From: Microdochium bolleyi | Lineage: Eukaryota > Ascomycota > Sordariomycetes > Xylariales > Microdochiaceae | DNA: 64,000 nt | Assembly: GCA_001566295.1 (NCBI GenBank) | Contig: KQ964265.1 | Coordinates: 124,001-188,000 of the forward strand | Direction of reading: 5' to 3' | Shown: in pieces, positions 34,929 through 46,487 of the stretch | Layout: the number at the start of each line of letters is the position of its first letter | Position numbering within the stretch: the stretch's first letter is position 1 | Program-made: the position numbers and the translations under genes | The notes under the pieces: generated by a model | Databases searched by the model: none | What the model was told of the DNA's origin: nothing | Seen by the model: the letters and a program-made list of their open reading frames with translations, nothing else

Positions 34929-37900
34929 TCAAACTGCGAGGCCCATGACAATGTTTTGGTGCTTCTGTCTCAGCAATGCCAGCTGTTGATGCAAGATTCC
35001 CGCGACCCTGGCCTTCCGGCGCGTCTCCTCCCCGCTTTCGCTGGGTTGGGTTCTGGGCCGAACATCGATAGCAGTCCTCAGAACAGAGACGGCTTCGCCC
35101 ACAAGGTTGTCAACGTCCTTCTGCAACGACGTTTGTGTCAAGGTAAGGAGTGCGTGTATGGCACTGGAGAGTTCGGTAAGCATTTTGTCGAAAATCCTGT
35201 CATCCATAAGCTTGCCCTGAACAATGCCTATCTGCCGACCGTGCATTCCCTTTCGGCATTGACTCGCGGCTTGACGGTAGGCTGGGTGCATCTCTTGGTA
35301 GATGAACGACGCGCTGTTGGTCTCCGTCAGGCAGCGTCGTATGAACCTATACTGCGTAAGCAGCGGGACCATAATTAATAGCACACATTATCTTACCTGG
35401 TCGTCGTTGAGAACTGTTCAAGTCTGATCTTCAATATGCGCTCGAGCTCCTGGACGACGAAATCCACGGACGACTTGAGAGCAGGCACCATGGCTTTGGG
35501 TGTGTGTGCTGAAAGATGTGCTTAGCATTAACATCTGTGCAGGAAGTTAGAAGGTCTGTGTACTCACGATACGTTGCGTTTCCCAGGTCTTGCAGCTGCA
35601 ACGTCAGGCTACTCTCCAGACTTTCAAACCTTTCCAAGGATTTCCTCTCGAGGTCGTCCCACGCGAGTTCCAAGTCGTTTACCATACCGTCGATTATCTC
35701 GGCATTCCAGTCCGCGAAATCGCACATCACTGTTTGGTGCTTGCCATCGTTCTTGCACCATGCATTGTATTGGGCTGCGGCACGTGAGTTTTAAGCTTTG
35801 TTAGTCTTCAGATCGCCAACATCATTTCGGGGTCTGTGCCATGCAGCAGTCTCATTACGATTGGTCTTACTATTGTGGTACTGATTCAAAGTTAGTCACT
35901 GCTGTTGTGCAGCTGTTTTCGGGATGTGCTCACCTCCCTTGCCCATTTAGCCCCTCTTTTTTGGGCTGCAATCCGCCACTCGTCCGATTGTGTGACTACT
36001 GTCTGTTAGCGCGACAAGCATCATGACGACAAGCCAAAATGTACACTCAGGTCTCAACTTACCCATTCGCGAGTGGATGCGCTCTCTAAAATACGCTTGG
36101 AATGTGGATCGGAAGTCCCCGATCGTGTCCCTAGCCTATTTCATTGGTTCATTTAGACAAGGAAAACAGAGGGCATCAGAGTGGATCCTCATACCTGGGC
36201 TGGCGCTCTATCGAGTAGTTGCTTTGCGTCTCCGCCATATAAGACCACTTGTTGACTGACAAGACGGTCTCGACTCTGCTCCTTAGCGAACCAAAGGGCC
36301 AGTCCATTCAAAACCTGCGGGACCTGCGACTGCAGGAAGTGGTAAACTTCGGACAGCTGCGCGTCTGCCGAGACGCTATGGCACGACTGGCGCAGTTGAG
36401 GTATTTCGGACGCCTGTACGAGCTCCGCGAGACCGAGCGTTGCGTACCGCTCGTAGGAGGTATTGGAGACACAGAAGACGGGCAGGTGACCGCCAGGAAC
36501 CCTCTCTTGGTAAGCATTCCGCAATCCTTCTTTCACATGGGTATTCCTGGCTTGCATGAGAAGAGTTTTCTGTCGTCTGCATCATCATCATCATCATCAT
36601 CATCATCAGCAAACTGGAATTTGTGAAGTGTACATCGGACGTGAACTTACCGACGGGGTGTCTCATATTCCTGCGAGGCATCAAAGCCTGCAGCTGACTG
36701 GAAATTCTGTTGTGCCGCCTGCCAGACTTCAGGGCTGATCATTTTGCCATGTCCACAGAACTCCTCTTGTGCTTTTGCCTCATTAATGATCTAGAAAGAA
36801 AGTTAGCGCTAGCTTCATACTCAACGAACAAACAAAATATTCCATCGTTCTGGTTGAGAGCGAGACTTACGTCCGACTTTGTGCACACCACAATGACATT
36901 TGACTTCCCAGCACTGGGTCCTGTTCCCACTGATCCGTGCTTGTCCATAGCCTGAAACAGGGACGTCTCGAGAGATTTGTCGGTAATGGCACGCGAGATA
37001 TCAGCGACAACGAGAACGCAGTCGCAGTGCATCATGTATCGCTCCGTCGCTTGCACGCGAGCAAGGTTAGTATCCTGGGTGCCTACGCTCACAGCATGGT
37101 TAGTTTTAAGATGAGCGGCGAACAAACGGAGAAGCGATGGTGGCATACCAGGTAGATCTGCAACCACGATCCCGGACTCGAGAAGCTGTGCGTCCAGGAA
37201 AATGCTACGAGATGGTCAGACTCGGACACCAGTGCAGGACAGCACGAGACTGACCGTATGATTTTCGTGAACGGCCACACCCTGTCTTCGCTGAAGAGCT
37301 TTGTCTTCTGCCTGCAGTCGGCTGCGCTCGTTGCGGAGGCCGACCAGTGTCCTGCCTCAGCTCCTTCGGGCCATTTAATGTCTTTGGTCCACTGTATCAG
37401 CTGTTTGGCGATGCGGGCACTTTCTTGCTGAACAGCGTCTACAGACGGAAGTTCTATCAGTGCGTCTGTAAGCATCCCTTTGAGGAAGGCGCCATTGAAC
37501 TCTCTCCGGTGACCAAAGGCTGCCTTGAGCGCAGACCAGGCGTGCTCAGCCTGGCGCTGAAAGTGCCTTGACTCGCCTTCAGAATTGAGGTTCTTGTCTT
37601 CGGAACTGGGTAGGAAAAACTGTCTGTAGCTCCAGACGAGCTCACTGACGAGCGTGGAGATCTCTGCAGCTGACAAGTAGTCAACCTCGATGCAGATTGG
37701 CGTCGTCTGCCCGGGGCGACGATATCGATACTCGGTGACAAACGACGTGCAGGCTTCACCAAGGTCACTCTAGAAGAGGTGGTTTTTCTTGTTGTCAGTC
37801 ATCCTCTGCGTTGTCAACATGCCTCCACGCCTTGACTTACCGTGTCGGAGATCCCCGGGTAGTGCAGGAGCGAGTTTATCAAGCTACTCTTGCCTTTGTG

Positions 37901-38933
37901 GCCAATGCTTTGTCAGTCTTCATGCACGATCACAAAGTGCAAAATGGTCGTGTGTCCACCTACCGCAACCTGAGTCACCCAACACAGCGATAGTCCTCGT
38001 CTCAGATGGCTGGAAGTTTTCCAGCTTCCGCGAATTTTCCAGCAGTTTCTTCAACTCTGCTGCATCAGATCCGGGGACCTGAGGCATTACTTGCTCAATG
38101 CAGGCAGAGATGTCTCGCAACAGCTGCTGGCCGGCCCGCAGCTTGCTCTGGAGGTCCGGCGACGGAAATGCCTGCGCGGAAATCTCTACCGCGGGGTCGT
38201 ATGGTGCCCGTGTTGGTGTTGGCTTCGCCTGGCTTTTTGATGACACAGGCTGCTTGACGTTGCCAAGGACCGGCGCCGAGGTGCGTGTGGGAGGCGCGCT
38301 TGACGCCCTGGAATCTTGAGCCGGTAGGCTGTTCGCCGCGGGATGGAGCGTCACTGGTGAACCCAGCAGGTCGCGTTCTGCCTTCGCAGCCGGGACCACT
38401 TCTGATCTTCCTGCTGGGTATCCTGGCGACACCCCAGTGGACATTGGTGTGCGCATTCTCGGTGGTGACAGTGTCAGAGCGCCGAGACTCTGGTGTAGAG
38501 CAGGCTCAGAGTGTGTCCGATACGCCGGGGTGGGAGACGCGCTGTTTGGGCTGGCGGCAGCACTGCTGCTGGCACTTCCGCTTCCGCCATGTGAAAACAC
38601 AAAGGCGGCCTGGGGCGGCGTTGAGGGTGATTTCGTGAACGAGCCTGAAGAACTGCGAGGCGCTGGCAGGATTGCCTTGGGGTCAAAGAAGTTCTTTGGT
38701 GTATAAAACTTCTGGTCGGTAAAGGAGCTACTGGACCTTGGCCTGGTTAGCGGGCTGAAGCTCCAGCTGTGGCTGGTCTCTCCAGCTGTCGTACGTGATG
38801 TCAGGTCAACTGAAGAGAACGAGAAAGTGGGCGGGGCGCCAATACTCTGTGTCGGGAACAGAGATTGTGGTGTACGGAAAGATTTGTTTCGGGCGGAATC
38901 ATCCGCTCCCTGGTGAGCAGAATGGTCTGCCAT
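34929..38933 (-). CDS. dynamin-superfamily (SLIP-GC-like) large GTPase
   Basis: Thirteen exons: 38933-37964, 37893-37841, 37769-37255, 37204-37149, 37082-36871, 36790-36651, 36576-36195, 36135-36063, 35998-35934, 35880-35871, 35774-35568, 35508-35397 and 35346-34929. The sum is 3213 nt, giving 1070 aa. Residues 1-240 are disordered and Ser/Pro-rich. The GTPase core follows: P-loop GDSGCGKSS (319-327, split by intron 1), G3 DLPG (529-532, split by intron 4) and G4 TKSD (599-602, ending at intron 5). A TERYMMHCD segment follows G3. The C-terminal half is helical. The order matches fungal relatives of nuclear GTPase SLIP-GC in the dynamin superfamily, which hydrolyse GTP to drive conformational work. 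The target in fungi is unknown. The tenth exon is only 10 nt. Confidence 0.88.
36581..36608. repeat. (ATC)n microsatellite inside an intron, next to a splice acceptor
   Basis: About nine ATC units. On the minus, sense, strand this is a GAT tract in intron 6 of the GTPase gene, ending four bases before the acceptor AG of exon 7. It occupies the place of the usual pyrimidine tract. Confidence 0.9.
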
Positions 38934-40011
38934 CGTGCCTGTCGTTGAGACAACTGTTCCAGTGGTGCCAGATCAGATCCACGAAGCCAACGGGCCCAGA
39001 CGAGTGGACATACTGCCTTTATGTGAGCGAGGCTGGTGAGGGGTAAGGCGGCTGAGTTGGTTGTTGGCGACATGGATGCTATGCAGCAAGGTCTGTGCGG
39101 AACATCGGAACACCTTGATCCTGGCACATTTCATCCAAGATACGGTAGAGTCAGCCGCGCGTCTGCTCTGGTCGGCCAGGGTGCGGAAGCCCAGGATATC
39201 CACAGCGGAATCCAGCAACGTCCCCCTGTGTTTCGCCCAGCTGCTTTTCTGCAGCCGGCATGTGTGCCAAGCCGGGTTCCCTTGAGGACCATGGATGGTC
39301 TCCTCCACGATGGCTTGCACTCGACCGGGTTGCTGATCTAGTGGGAAACTCCGGCTCCTGTGTATGGATGACCCGCAGCAGAGCATGATCCTGCGCAGGC
39401 CGTTTGCTTTGTGCTGGGTAGACCGTGCCTCCATCTTTCATGCAATTGTACTCCATGCTCTGACCGCCGGACATCTGGACCTCGGAAGATACACGAGTGA
39501 CTTTAAGGATGAGGTCTTTAAACGACATCAAGCGCAGACGTTCCTTTTTGGCTTGGAAGATGCCCAGTCTCGGGCACATATCGAGCAATGTCAAGGAGAA
39601 GGGGTGCAGTCCTGCTTGACAACTTTGATCCTCTAGGACAGACAGAAAGTGAGACGCGAAAGAGGCAAGGAAATGACCGCCTGCCTAGCAAGATCCTGCA
39701 GGTCGAAGCGGCCGCTTTCCTAACTGTCTGCCTTGTCGATTAGTGTTACACCGCGTTTCCAGACACCGATCCGGTCATCCATTGCATATTAGCGAGTATA
39801 GTACTTTGCTTCGGTGGGCTGTTATCCTTGCCGAAGCAGTGATACCGTGCATTGCTCCTACCGATCATAATCTCGTGTAGAGTCCCTGACGTCGGCGGGC
39901 GTGGCGTTACACGGCCCCCAAACATCTGTGACAAGGGGCTTGGAGGAAAGTTCTTGGACTATTGAACAGGTTTATTCTAGCTCAGACATAATATCCTGCA
40001 TCTGAAGAATC
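38934..40011. other. intergenic region upstream of the GTPase gene
   Basis: 1.08 kb. Overlapping frames on both strands at 38.97-39.6 kb give cysteine- and arginine-scattered proteins without a domain. A small spliced gene on the minus strand cannot be excluded, but I cannot support one. Confidence 0.4.
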
Positions 40012-41760
40012 TTACATTCTCCACCATGAAAGCTTTTCCAGTGCCATATTCTGGACATCCAGAGAGGCGTCCTGCCCATCTTCGCACTTGGCCATCTTCA
40101 CACACATAGTCATCAATGCGACCATGTTCTCCCCTGCTTGGTGAGCTATGTAGCATCTTACTTCCTCGTTGTCGAGCAGATCCCACATTGTTGGTATTTC
40201 GATGACGGTATTCAGCCGCACGGCCTCCTTAATGTCGAGGGAAAGGTTTTGTTTGATGAACTTGTGGTGCAGGACCATCAGCGATTCCCAGCACATAATC
40301 TCCGCGAGCAGGCAACCCAGGGCATACATGTCGAATCGCTTCTGGAAAGACTCCCGGCCGAGCCCGCGGGCCTGCGGGTGGCGGTAGAGGTCGGCGATGA
40401 GATCTTGTTCTGGCACTTGAGTGAAGGCAGCGGCTGCATCGGCGCTGTCGGGCCGCGCGTAGTCGTAACCCATGACGATCGGCTCCGTGCGCAGTAGATC
40501 GTCAACACTGGCACCTTGCGGGCCTAGGAACATCACGTTCTCTGATCGGAGGTTCTTGTGTAGCCATCCGGCTGTATGGAGCTGCAACACCGTCTCGGCC
40601 AGCGCTCGGCTGATCTGGAGTCGGCGGTTGAGGGGGACGCGACTCTGGAGCTCGATGATCTGTGCCAGCGTGATCATTTTCCAGGGGCCTGATCCTTCTG
40701 CGGGCAGTGAGAAGATGAGTCCGTGGCGACCGAGATTTTCCGCAGGATGGTAGCCCAGGCAGGGAAGGCATCGGAATGACTGGTCCGACAGAGACGTTAG
40801 GAGCACCGCCAGGCTCTTCATATGGTCGGAGTACTTGGACCATTGATCGTCTTCGGCTACTTTCCACTGAATAAGGACCTGCTGCTTGTCGTATAAAGCA
40901 AATTCGAGCCCGGAGTATGCCAACGGCTTCCCTCCAAAATTCCGGACGCTTTTCTTGAGATTTTTGAGCGGCGGGATAGTGCCTCGTGTTTCCTTCGGCG
41001 TTGGCTGGACCTCATCCTCGCGTCGATCGGCTCCTAGGCAGAGACGGATTTGCTTGACGGATGCGGCCGCCCTCATGGCGTTTCGTCCAGGGTTCGGGGT
41101 CACCTCATCGCCCAACAGGCCTCGAATCTCGCCTACCTCCCTGGTGGACGAGGCCAGCGAGATGAGCCCTCGCACGAAGCGAGCGTTCTCGGCGTCTTGC
41201 CTCTCGCGCTCGGCTGAGTCGAGCAGGAATTCGAGCCGTGAATTGATCTTGCCGATATCGCCAATGACCCGAGCCGCCTTGTCCTTGCCCGTTGCGGCCC
41301 AACGAAGCCGCTTCATCGGGCCGTTCTTGGCTTGGATGATCCGGGACGAAGTTGTGTAGATGTCTGGCCGCAGCTTTTGAACGAGTCTTGCCAGGCCTTC
41401 TTTCGGAGCACCGAGGGCCTCGTTCCGCTCCGAGTCCGGGATCATGTCTTGAGTAACGTCGAGAGCGTACCGCTTCTTCAAATGGTCCGCCGAGGTGAGC
41501 AGGGCTTGGAGCTGCTCCAAGAGGATGATGGCAAGCTGCCAGTGGATGTTGGTGTTCTCGTTGATGCCATCTTGGGTGATGCCCGCCCTCTTTGCCCAGG
41601 TCATGAACCGAAACTTCTCCATCTCGAGCCCTGCGCGGAACAGGTCGCCATCGATACCAATGCTCTGGGCCGCATTGAAGAAGGCGAAGCCCTGCACGCA
41701 GCCCTCAAAGACCTGGAATGCGAATCCGGCGATGCTGATGCTCGCCGCGACAGCCTCCAT
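40012..41760 (-). CDS. HeLo-domain protein with C-terminal pseudokinase
   Basis: Single exon of 582 aa. The ATG at 41760 has an optimal context (gcggccATGGAG on the sense strand, by my reading). Residues 1-215 match the HeLo (HET-s/LopB prion-inhibition) domain. The hydrophobic N-terminal helix begins MEAVAASISIAGFAFQVFEG, followed by a GDLFRAGLEMEKFRFMTWAKRAG helix and a helical bundle. Residues about 270-565 have a protein-kinase fold, but the catalytic loop reads HKNLRSEN (401-408) instead of HRDLKxxN. The DFG site is replaced by GYDYARPD (431-438), so catalysis is not expected. HeLo bundles insert into membranes and kill cells in fungal incompatibility. The C-terminal pseudokinase would act as a regulatory receiver. 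The gene is divergent from the kinase-ankyrin gene across 328 bp. No amyloid motif is recognised. Confidence 0.85.
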   Translation of the reverse strand: MEAVAASISIAGFAFQVFEGCVQGFAFFNAAQSIGIDGDLFRAGLEMEKFRFMTWAKRAGITQDGINENTNIHWQLAIILLEQLQALLTSADHLKKRYALDVTQDMIPDSERNEALGAPKEGLARLVQKLRPDIYTTSSRIIQAKNGPMKRLRWAATGKDKAARVIGDIGKINSRLEFLLDSAERERQDAENARFVRGLISLASSTREVGEIRGLLGDEVTPNPGRNAMRAAASVKQIRLCLGADRREDEVQPTPKETRGTIPPLKNLKKSVRNFGGKPLAYSGLEFALYDKQQVLIQWKVAEDDQWSKYSDHMKSLAVLLTSLSDQSFRCLPCLGYHPAENLGRHGLIFSLPAEGSGPWKMITLAQIIELQSRVPLNRRLQISRALAETVLQLHTAGWLHKNLRSENVMFLGPQGASVDDLLRTEPIVMGYDYARPDSADAAAAFTQVPEQDLIADLYRHPQARGLGRESFQKRFDMYALGCLLAEIMCWESLMVLHHKFIKQNLSLDIKEAVRLNTVIEIPTMWDLLDNEEVRCYIAHQAGENMVALMTMCVKMAKCEDGQDASLDVQNMALEKLSWWRM

Positions 41761-42088
41761 GGCGGCAGTCTCGGTTGACGTGTGTCGGTGGGAGGGTCTG
41801 GTCAGGTGGTAGGTGGTGGGGGGACACAGGCTCTGTTCCGCGGCAGGGCTGCGGCGAGACCAACAGAGTCGTACTTGCCTGCACGTCTGCACGATATGCA
41901 GGCTCCGCCACCAGCCCGAGGGCAGCCTGACATGCATGAAGTGTGCCAGGGTAAGGCGGAATGTCCTCTACCCCGCCCAAGGCTGAGCCTCTCGTTCTTA
42001 TGCATCGTTCCCGTCATGCTCGTTGTCTACTGCTTCACCAGAGTCTGCTCCCGAGTATCCGGACCCCAGAGACGGGGCGCAAGTCGCG
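41761..42088. promoter_or_regulatory. shared divergent promoter of HeLo-pseudokinase and kinase-ankyrin genes
   Basis: 328 bp between two start codons on opposite strands. The short distance makes shared regulation likely. No TATA box is evident. Confidence 0.6.
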
Positions 42089-45000
42089 ATGGCCTCCATT
42101 CCAGCCGTCAAGCGCTATATCGTCCGAGGACTGCGAGCGGCAGCAATCACTGGACCTTCGGATGCCGATCTATCGGCCGAGCTGCACAACCTGTGCATGC
42201 CCCCGACCACGCAGGTAGAGATAGGGCAACCGCCGGCAAGAATCTCGCATCAAAAAGTCACAAAGATACAGGGCCTCCTGGCATACTTTGAGGAAAAGGC
42301 ACCGCGTGCTGACAACAGGAAGCCTCAGTGGATCCCACGGATCTACGCCATACTACGGGCCATCGGAGGCCTGCAGTTCTTGAAGGACTTCCTCGAGCAA
42401 GGCCTGAACGACTTCTTCCTCCCCTTTAATCAGCAGACGTTGCCCTCATTCGTCTCATCTTACGGGCTCGATTTTGATGTGCGGCAGGCCTTCTTGGACA
42501 TTCAGGATTACTACCTGACAGATGCGAAGGATATCGAGATTGAGTCCCTCAAGCACGTGTACATTGACAACGGGAATGCATATTTCACCTCGCGAAAACA
42601 GCTCGGCCAGGGTGGATTCGCGTAAGCCTTCAATCACATGTTTTGCAAAAGTGTGGGCTCTAGCTAAACAGACTTCCAGTGCTGTAGACCTGGTCTCGAG
42701 TCTCCTCAGCTTCAAGCAATATGCGCGTAAGAGGGTTGTCAGAGGCCGGGACTCGGACAGCAACCGCAGCGCCCAGAAGTCCATGGTCCAGGAGCTCAAG
42801 CACCTCAAGAAGCTCAAGCACCACCATCTCGTGAAGATTGTCGGGAGTTATACTGACAGAGATTACATCGCCTATATCATGGAGCCCATCGCCAAGTGCA
42901 CGCTGGACGAGTTCCTGAAGGGCACCAAGCCGTTGCCAGCGGCACGGCGCGACTCCTTGCGACGCTGGTATGGCTGCCTTGCCGGAGCTGTGCAGTACCT
43001 CCACAACAACAAGATCCGGCACCGAGACCTGACATGCCGCAACGTCCTCATCACCAAGGGAGATGACATCCGGATCAGTGATTTCGGGACTGCATACAAC
43101 TGGAGCGACCGCCTTTCGAGCAACACTCGGCACTATAGCACCCAGGTCAGCAAGGACTACATGTCTCCCGAGGTGGCACGGCACGACGAGCGGGGGACAG
43201 CAAGCGACATGTGGTCCCTTGGCGTCATATTCCTCCGCATGACCACGAGGCTACTGGGCCATCGTCTCGATCACCTGCAAACCCGCATCTCGCGGGCAGC
43301 GCGGGACACCAACGTGCAGCCATACGTGTACGCCAACATGCCAGTGGTGACGAAATGGCTGGAGACCCTGAGCTCGAGCAACACCGATAGCACCCACGAC
43401 AATGAGCCCATTGTCTGGGTGCGTAATCTCCTGCAGGAGATGCCCTCGAACCGGCAGCACGCTCGATCTCTGATGAAGGATATCTTGGAGTCTCCCTCGT
43501 TCGACCTGTTCTGCTGCTTCAAGTGTCATGACGACTTCCGAGACGGTGGCTTCGCTTACGACATGAATGTGCCAAGACAGCAATCCTTGGACAGTTATCA
43601 TGACATTATGGACACTGTGGCAGCGGTCTTCGAAGGACCGGACACCCCGAAGCTTTCGGCGAAGAAGAACGAGTCCATTGAGCAATGGCGCACCGGCGGC
43701 GACTTCCCGGTATCTGAGCCACACTTCGGCGTCCTGAGAGAAGAGCCACAACAGTTCGGTACAGATTACGAGACGCGGGACCTTACGGCAATAGAGATTC
43801 CCCCGAACGGTCCTTACGATCACAGCGCCGAAGAATATGGCACAGCCAACACTAATTCCTTGGCTCCCTCGCCATGGCTTGACTGGCAGGCGGACCACCT
43901 CCAAGGATTGGATGCTCTTCAGGAGGCTGGTGATGACGACCACGACACAGGATTCTTCAGTGCAGCATCTGATATTCAATCGACAGATGACGAGGGCCAG
44001 CCCCAGCGATCTTCCACCCACATATCGGACACGTCGTCCAAGACTATCAACGTTCGGGACAGTGGTCTCGGATTCAATGAATACGACAGCGACTCTTCAT
44101 TGGCCGACGACGGCCGCCTCTTTGACGAGGTGTCGGACCGCCCAGACTCCGAGTCATCCGAAGATGACGACGTAGGAGAGCTTGTCCAGACTCCACGCAG
44201 TGGCGGCGGGAGACTGCCAGGAATACTAGAAGATGATGATGAGCTCTCTGAGTCGCAGACGCCGCCAGACTCGGTCAGCAAGCCGCTCTTGCATAGAGAG
44301 GATGCTCGCTTTGTAGAGATAGATGATGAGTCCGAGTCCGACGGTAGCGAGGATGTGCAGACCCCCGACGAGTCACCCAGTCTGCGGGAACGCGCTGTAG
44401 AGGCTCAGACAGATGCGTCAGACCACAAAGCCCCTCTCCAGGAGCTCCAGTCTGACTCGGAGGATGAGGAGAGTACCTGGACGCCTCTAGTACTCCACCA
44501 GGGATCTATTTCTCACCAAGCATACATCTCTCAGCATATGGATAACCCAGAGCGGCAAGGTACAGAGAGGTTGGCGAACAAGAAGCACACCGATCTGAGC
44601 GCAACTGTCGAGGCCATACAAGATGATGGAGACATTGAGCACGACCTAGGGGGCCGAGAGCCTACTTTATACGTGCCTTCAGGACGCTCAGAACCGGATG
44701 CCCTGCCGAAGTCCGAAGGGCGATCAAAAAAGCCTAAAAAGGTCCATATTGCGTTGCCGGTGACGCTTGAGGAGGTGGCCCCTGGTGACCCTGTCGAGTC
44801 CCATGACGATACTCCCGTTGCTGCGGACGAGATATCAGAAGCGCCTGCCTCGCTCTCCTCGCGCAACATCAAGCTTCTCAACGCCGTGCATACCCAAAAA
44901 GGCCCCAGGACGGTGCCGCGGGCTCAGATCCCACAGATCGACCCTAAGGGCTTCCTGCAGCAGGTCTGGGACTCGGCGTCGAACGCCCCGACGTCGGTGG

Positions 45001-46487
45001 TGTCGCTGACCACGAGGAAGCGGATAGCCAGCTTCCTGTCGCCCATGATCTACAACGACAACCCGCACGCAGGCGGCATCCTGGTCAGCGTCTGCAAGCA
45101 GGGCAATTCAAGGCAGCTGCGGTACCTGCTCGACCGAGGCTGCAACCCGGGCACGGTCCAGAGACCGCGTCCCCGAGCCCTCCTGGCCGCCGTCGGCAGC
45201 GGCACCGACGGCCACCGCAAGTGCGTGCGGCAGCTCATCCGCTTCGACGCCAACGTCAACATCCGGGCCAAGAAGAGTCGCAAGACGCCGCTGCACATCG
45301 CCGTCGCGCACGACGACTTTGTGGGCTATGCCAAGCTCGTGCGGCTGCTCGTCGACGCCGGCGCCGACGTCGATGCCCGCGACGCCAACAAGGACCGCCC
45401 GCTCGCCACGCTCTTCCACGACGGCAACGACTCGCTCCCGCTCGCAACGCACCGCCGGCAGGCCCTTGCGATCCTGCTCCAGGCTGACGCCGAGGTCAAC
45501 TTTGCTGCGCTCGGTACCAAGGACACGCCCCTACACCTCGCCGTGCGCCGCAAGGACGCGTACGCCGTCGCCATGCTGCTCTACAAGGGCGCCGCCGTGC
45601 GGGCCAAGAACTCGTCGGGCGCCACGCCTTTGCAGATCACCGCCAACCAGCTTCGTGGCGGCGACCTGGCCCCTGATCACGCCCAGGTCCTCGAGTGGCT
45701 GCTCCGCCACGGCAGGGACATGATCGACGAGCCGGCCGGCGCCGCAGGCCGTACACCACTGCACCACGCCGTGGCCGCGGGCAATGCTGGGGCCGTAGCC
45801 ATCCTGCTTGAGCACGGCGCCTCCCCGCTGGTCCGCGACTCCAGCCGGCGAACGGCCACCGAGCTCGCGATGCAGACGACGGCAGGTAACATCAAGCTGA
45901 ACACCAGCCAGTCGGCCAAGACGAAGAACTCCCTTACCGGAAAGGATCCGTTGTCGGCGTCACGCATCCAGGACCACGTTGACATATTCGCACTCCTGGC
46001 ATCAGCAACCCCCTCAGCCCCTAGTCCCACAACCACGAGCCCCGGAGACGACAACAACAACAACGACGGCGACGACGCTCCCATCCTCAGGGTTAAGGCT
46101 AGCCCGAGCCACGACGAGTGGCCGCTGCACGAGGGTCGCTGCGTCCTCGGCATAGCATGCGACCCAGGCAGCGGGTCCTCCCTGCGCCTACTACGCCGGC
46201 TCCTCGCCGCCAAGCTGCCCGTTGACACCATCTACCAGGGCCTGCCGCTGCTCCACCACGCCGTCCAGCGAGGCAACATAGCGGGAGCCCAGCTCCTCGC
46301 GAAAAGAGGCGCCCTGGTGGACCTGGCTTACGGCAATGATGGCGGTGGCGGCCAGGATGCCGTCTCCGCCGCTCTAGATCTGAAAACCGCAGAGGGCGAC
46401 AATCTTGCCCGGTTCCTCGTCAAGAAGGGCGCGTTCCGGTCCGAGGAGGCCCGGACCGCCGCCGCGGAGAAAGCCAGGGGCGTCTAG
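42089..46487 (+). CDS. protein kinase with ankyrin-repeat C-terminus
   Basis: Exons 42089-42621 and 42680-46487, with a 58-nt intron inside the glycine loop, give 1446 aa. The N-terminal helical region (1-165) is typical of fungal kinase-ankyrin proteins (WIPRIYAILR..LPFNQQTLPSF). The kinase domain (about 168-440) keeps GQGGFA, Lys195 in ARKR, HRDLTCRN (catalytic Asp294), DFG (312-314) and SPE, so it is predicted active. A long acidic, Ser/Asp-rich disordered segment (about 480-800) follows, then a basic linker. Ankyrin repeats fill about 975-1430 (motifs such as TPLHIAVAHDD, TPLHLAVRRKD and TPLHHAVAAGN). The likely role is signalling, with the ankyrin array as sensor or scaffold. The start at 42089 is the first ATG in the open frame. 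It is divergent from the HeLo-pseudokinase gene. Confidence 0.92.

Noticed and set aside
38973..39594. Possible small gene on the minus strand upstream of the GTPase
   Set aside because: Two frames compete, the apparent starts are not ATG, and no convincing intron joins them.
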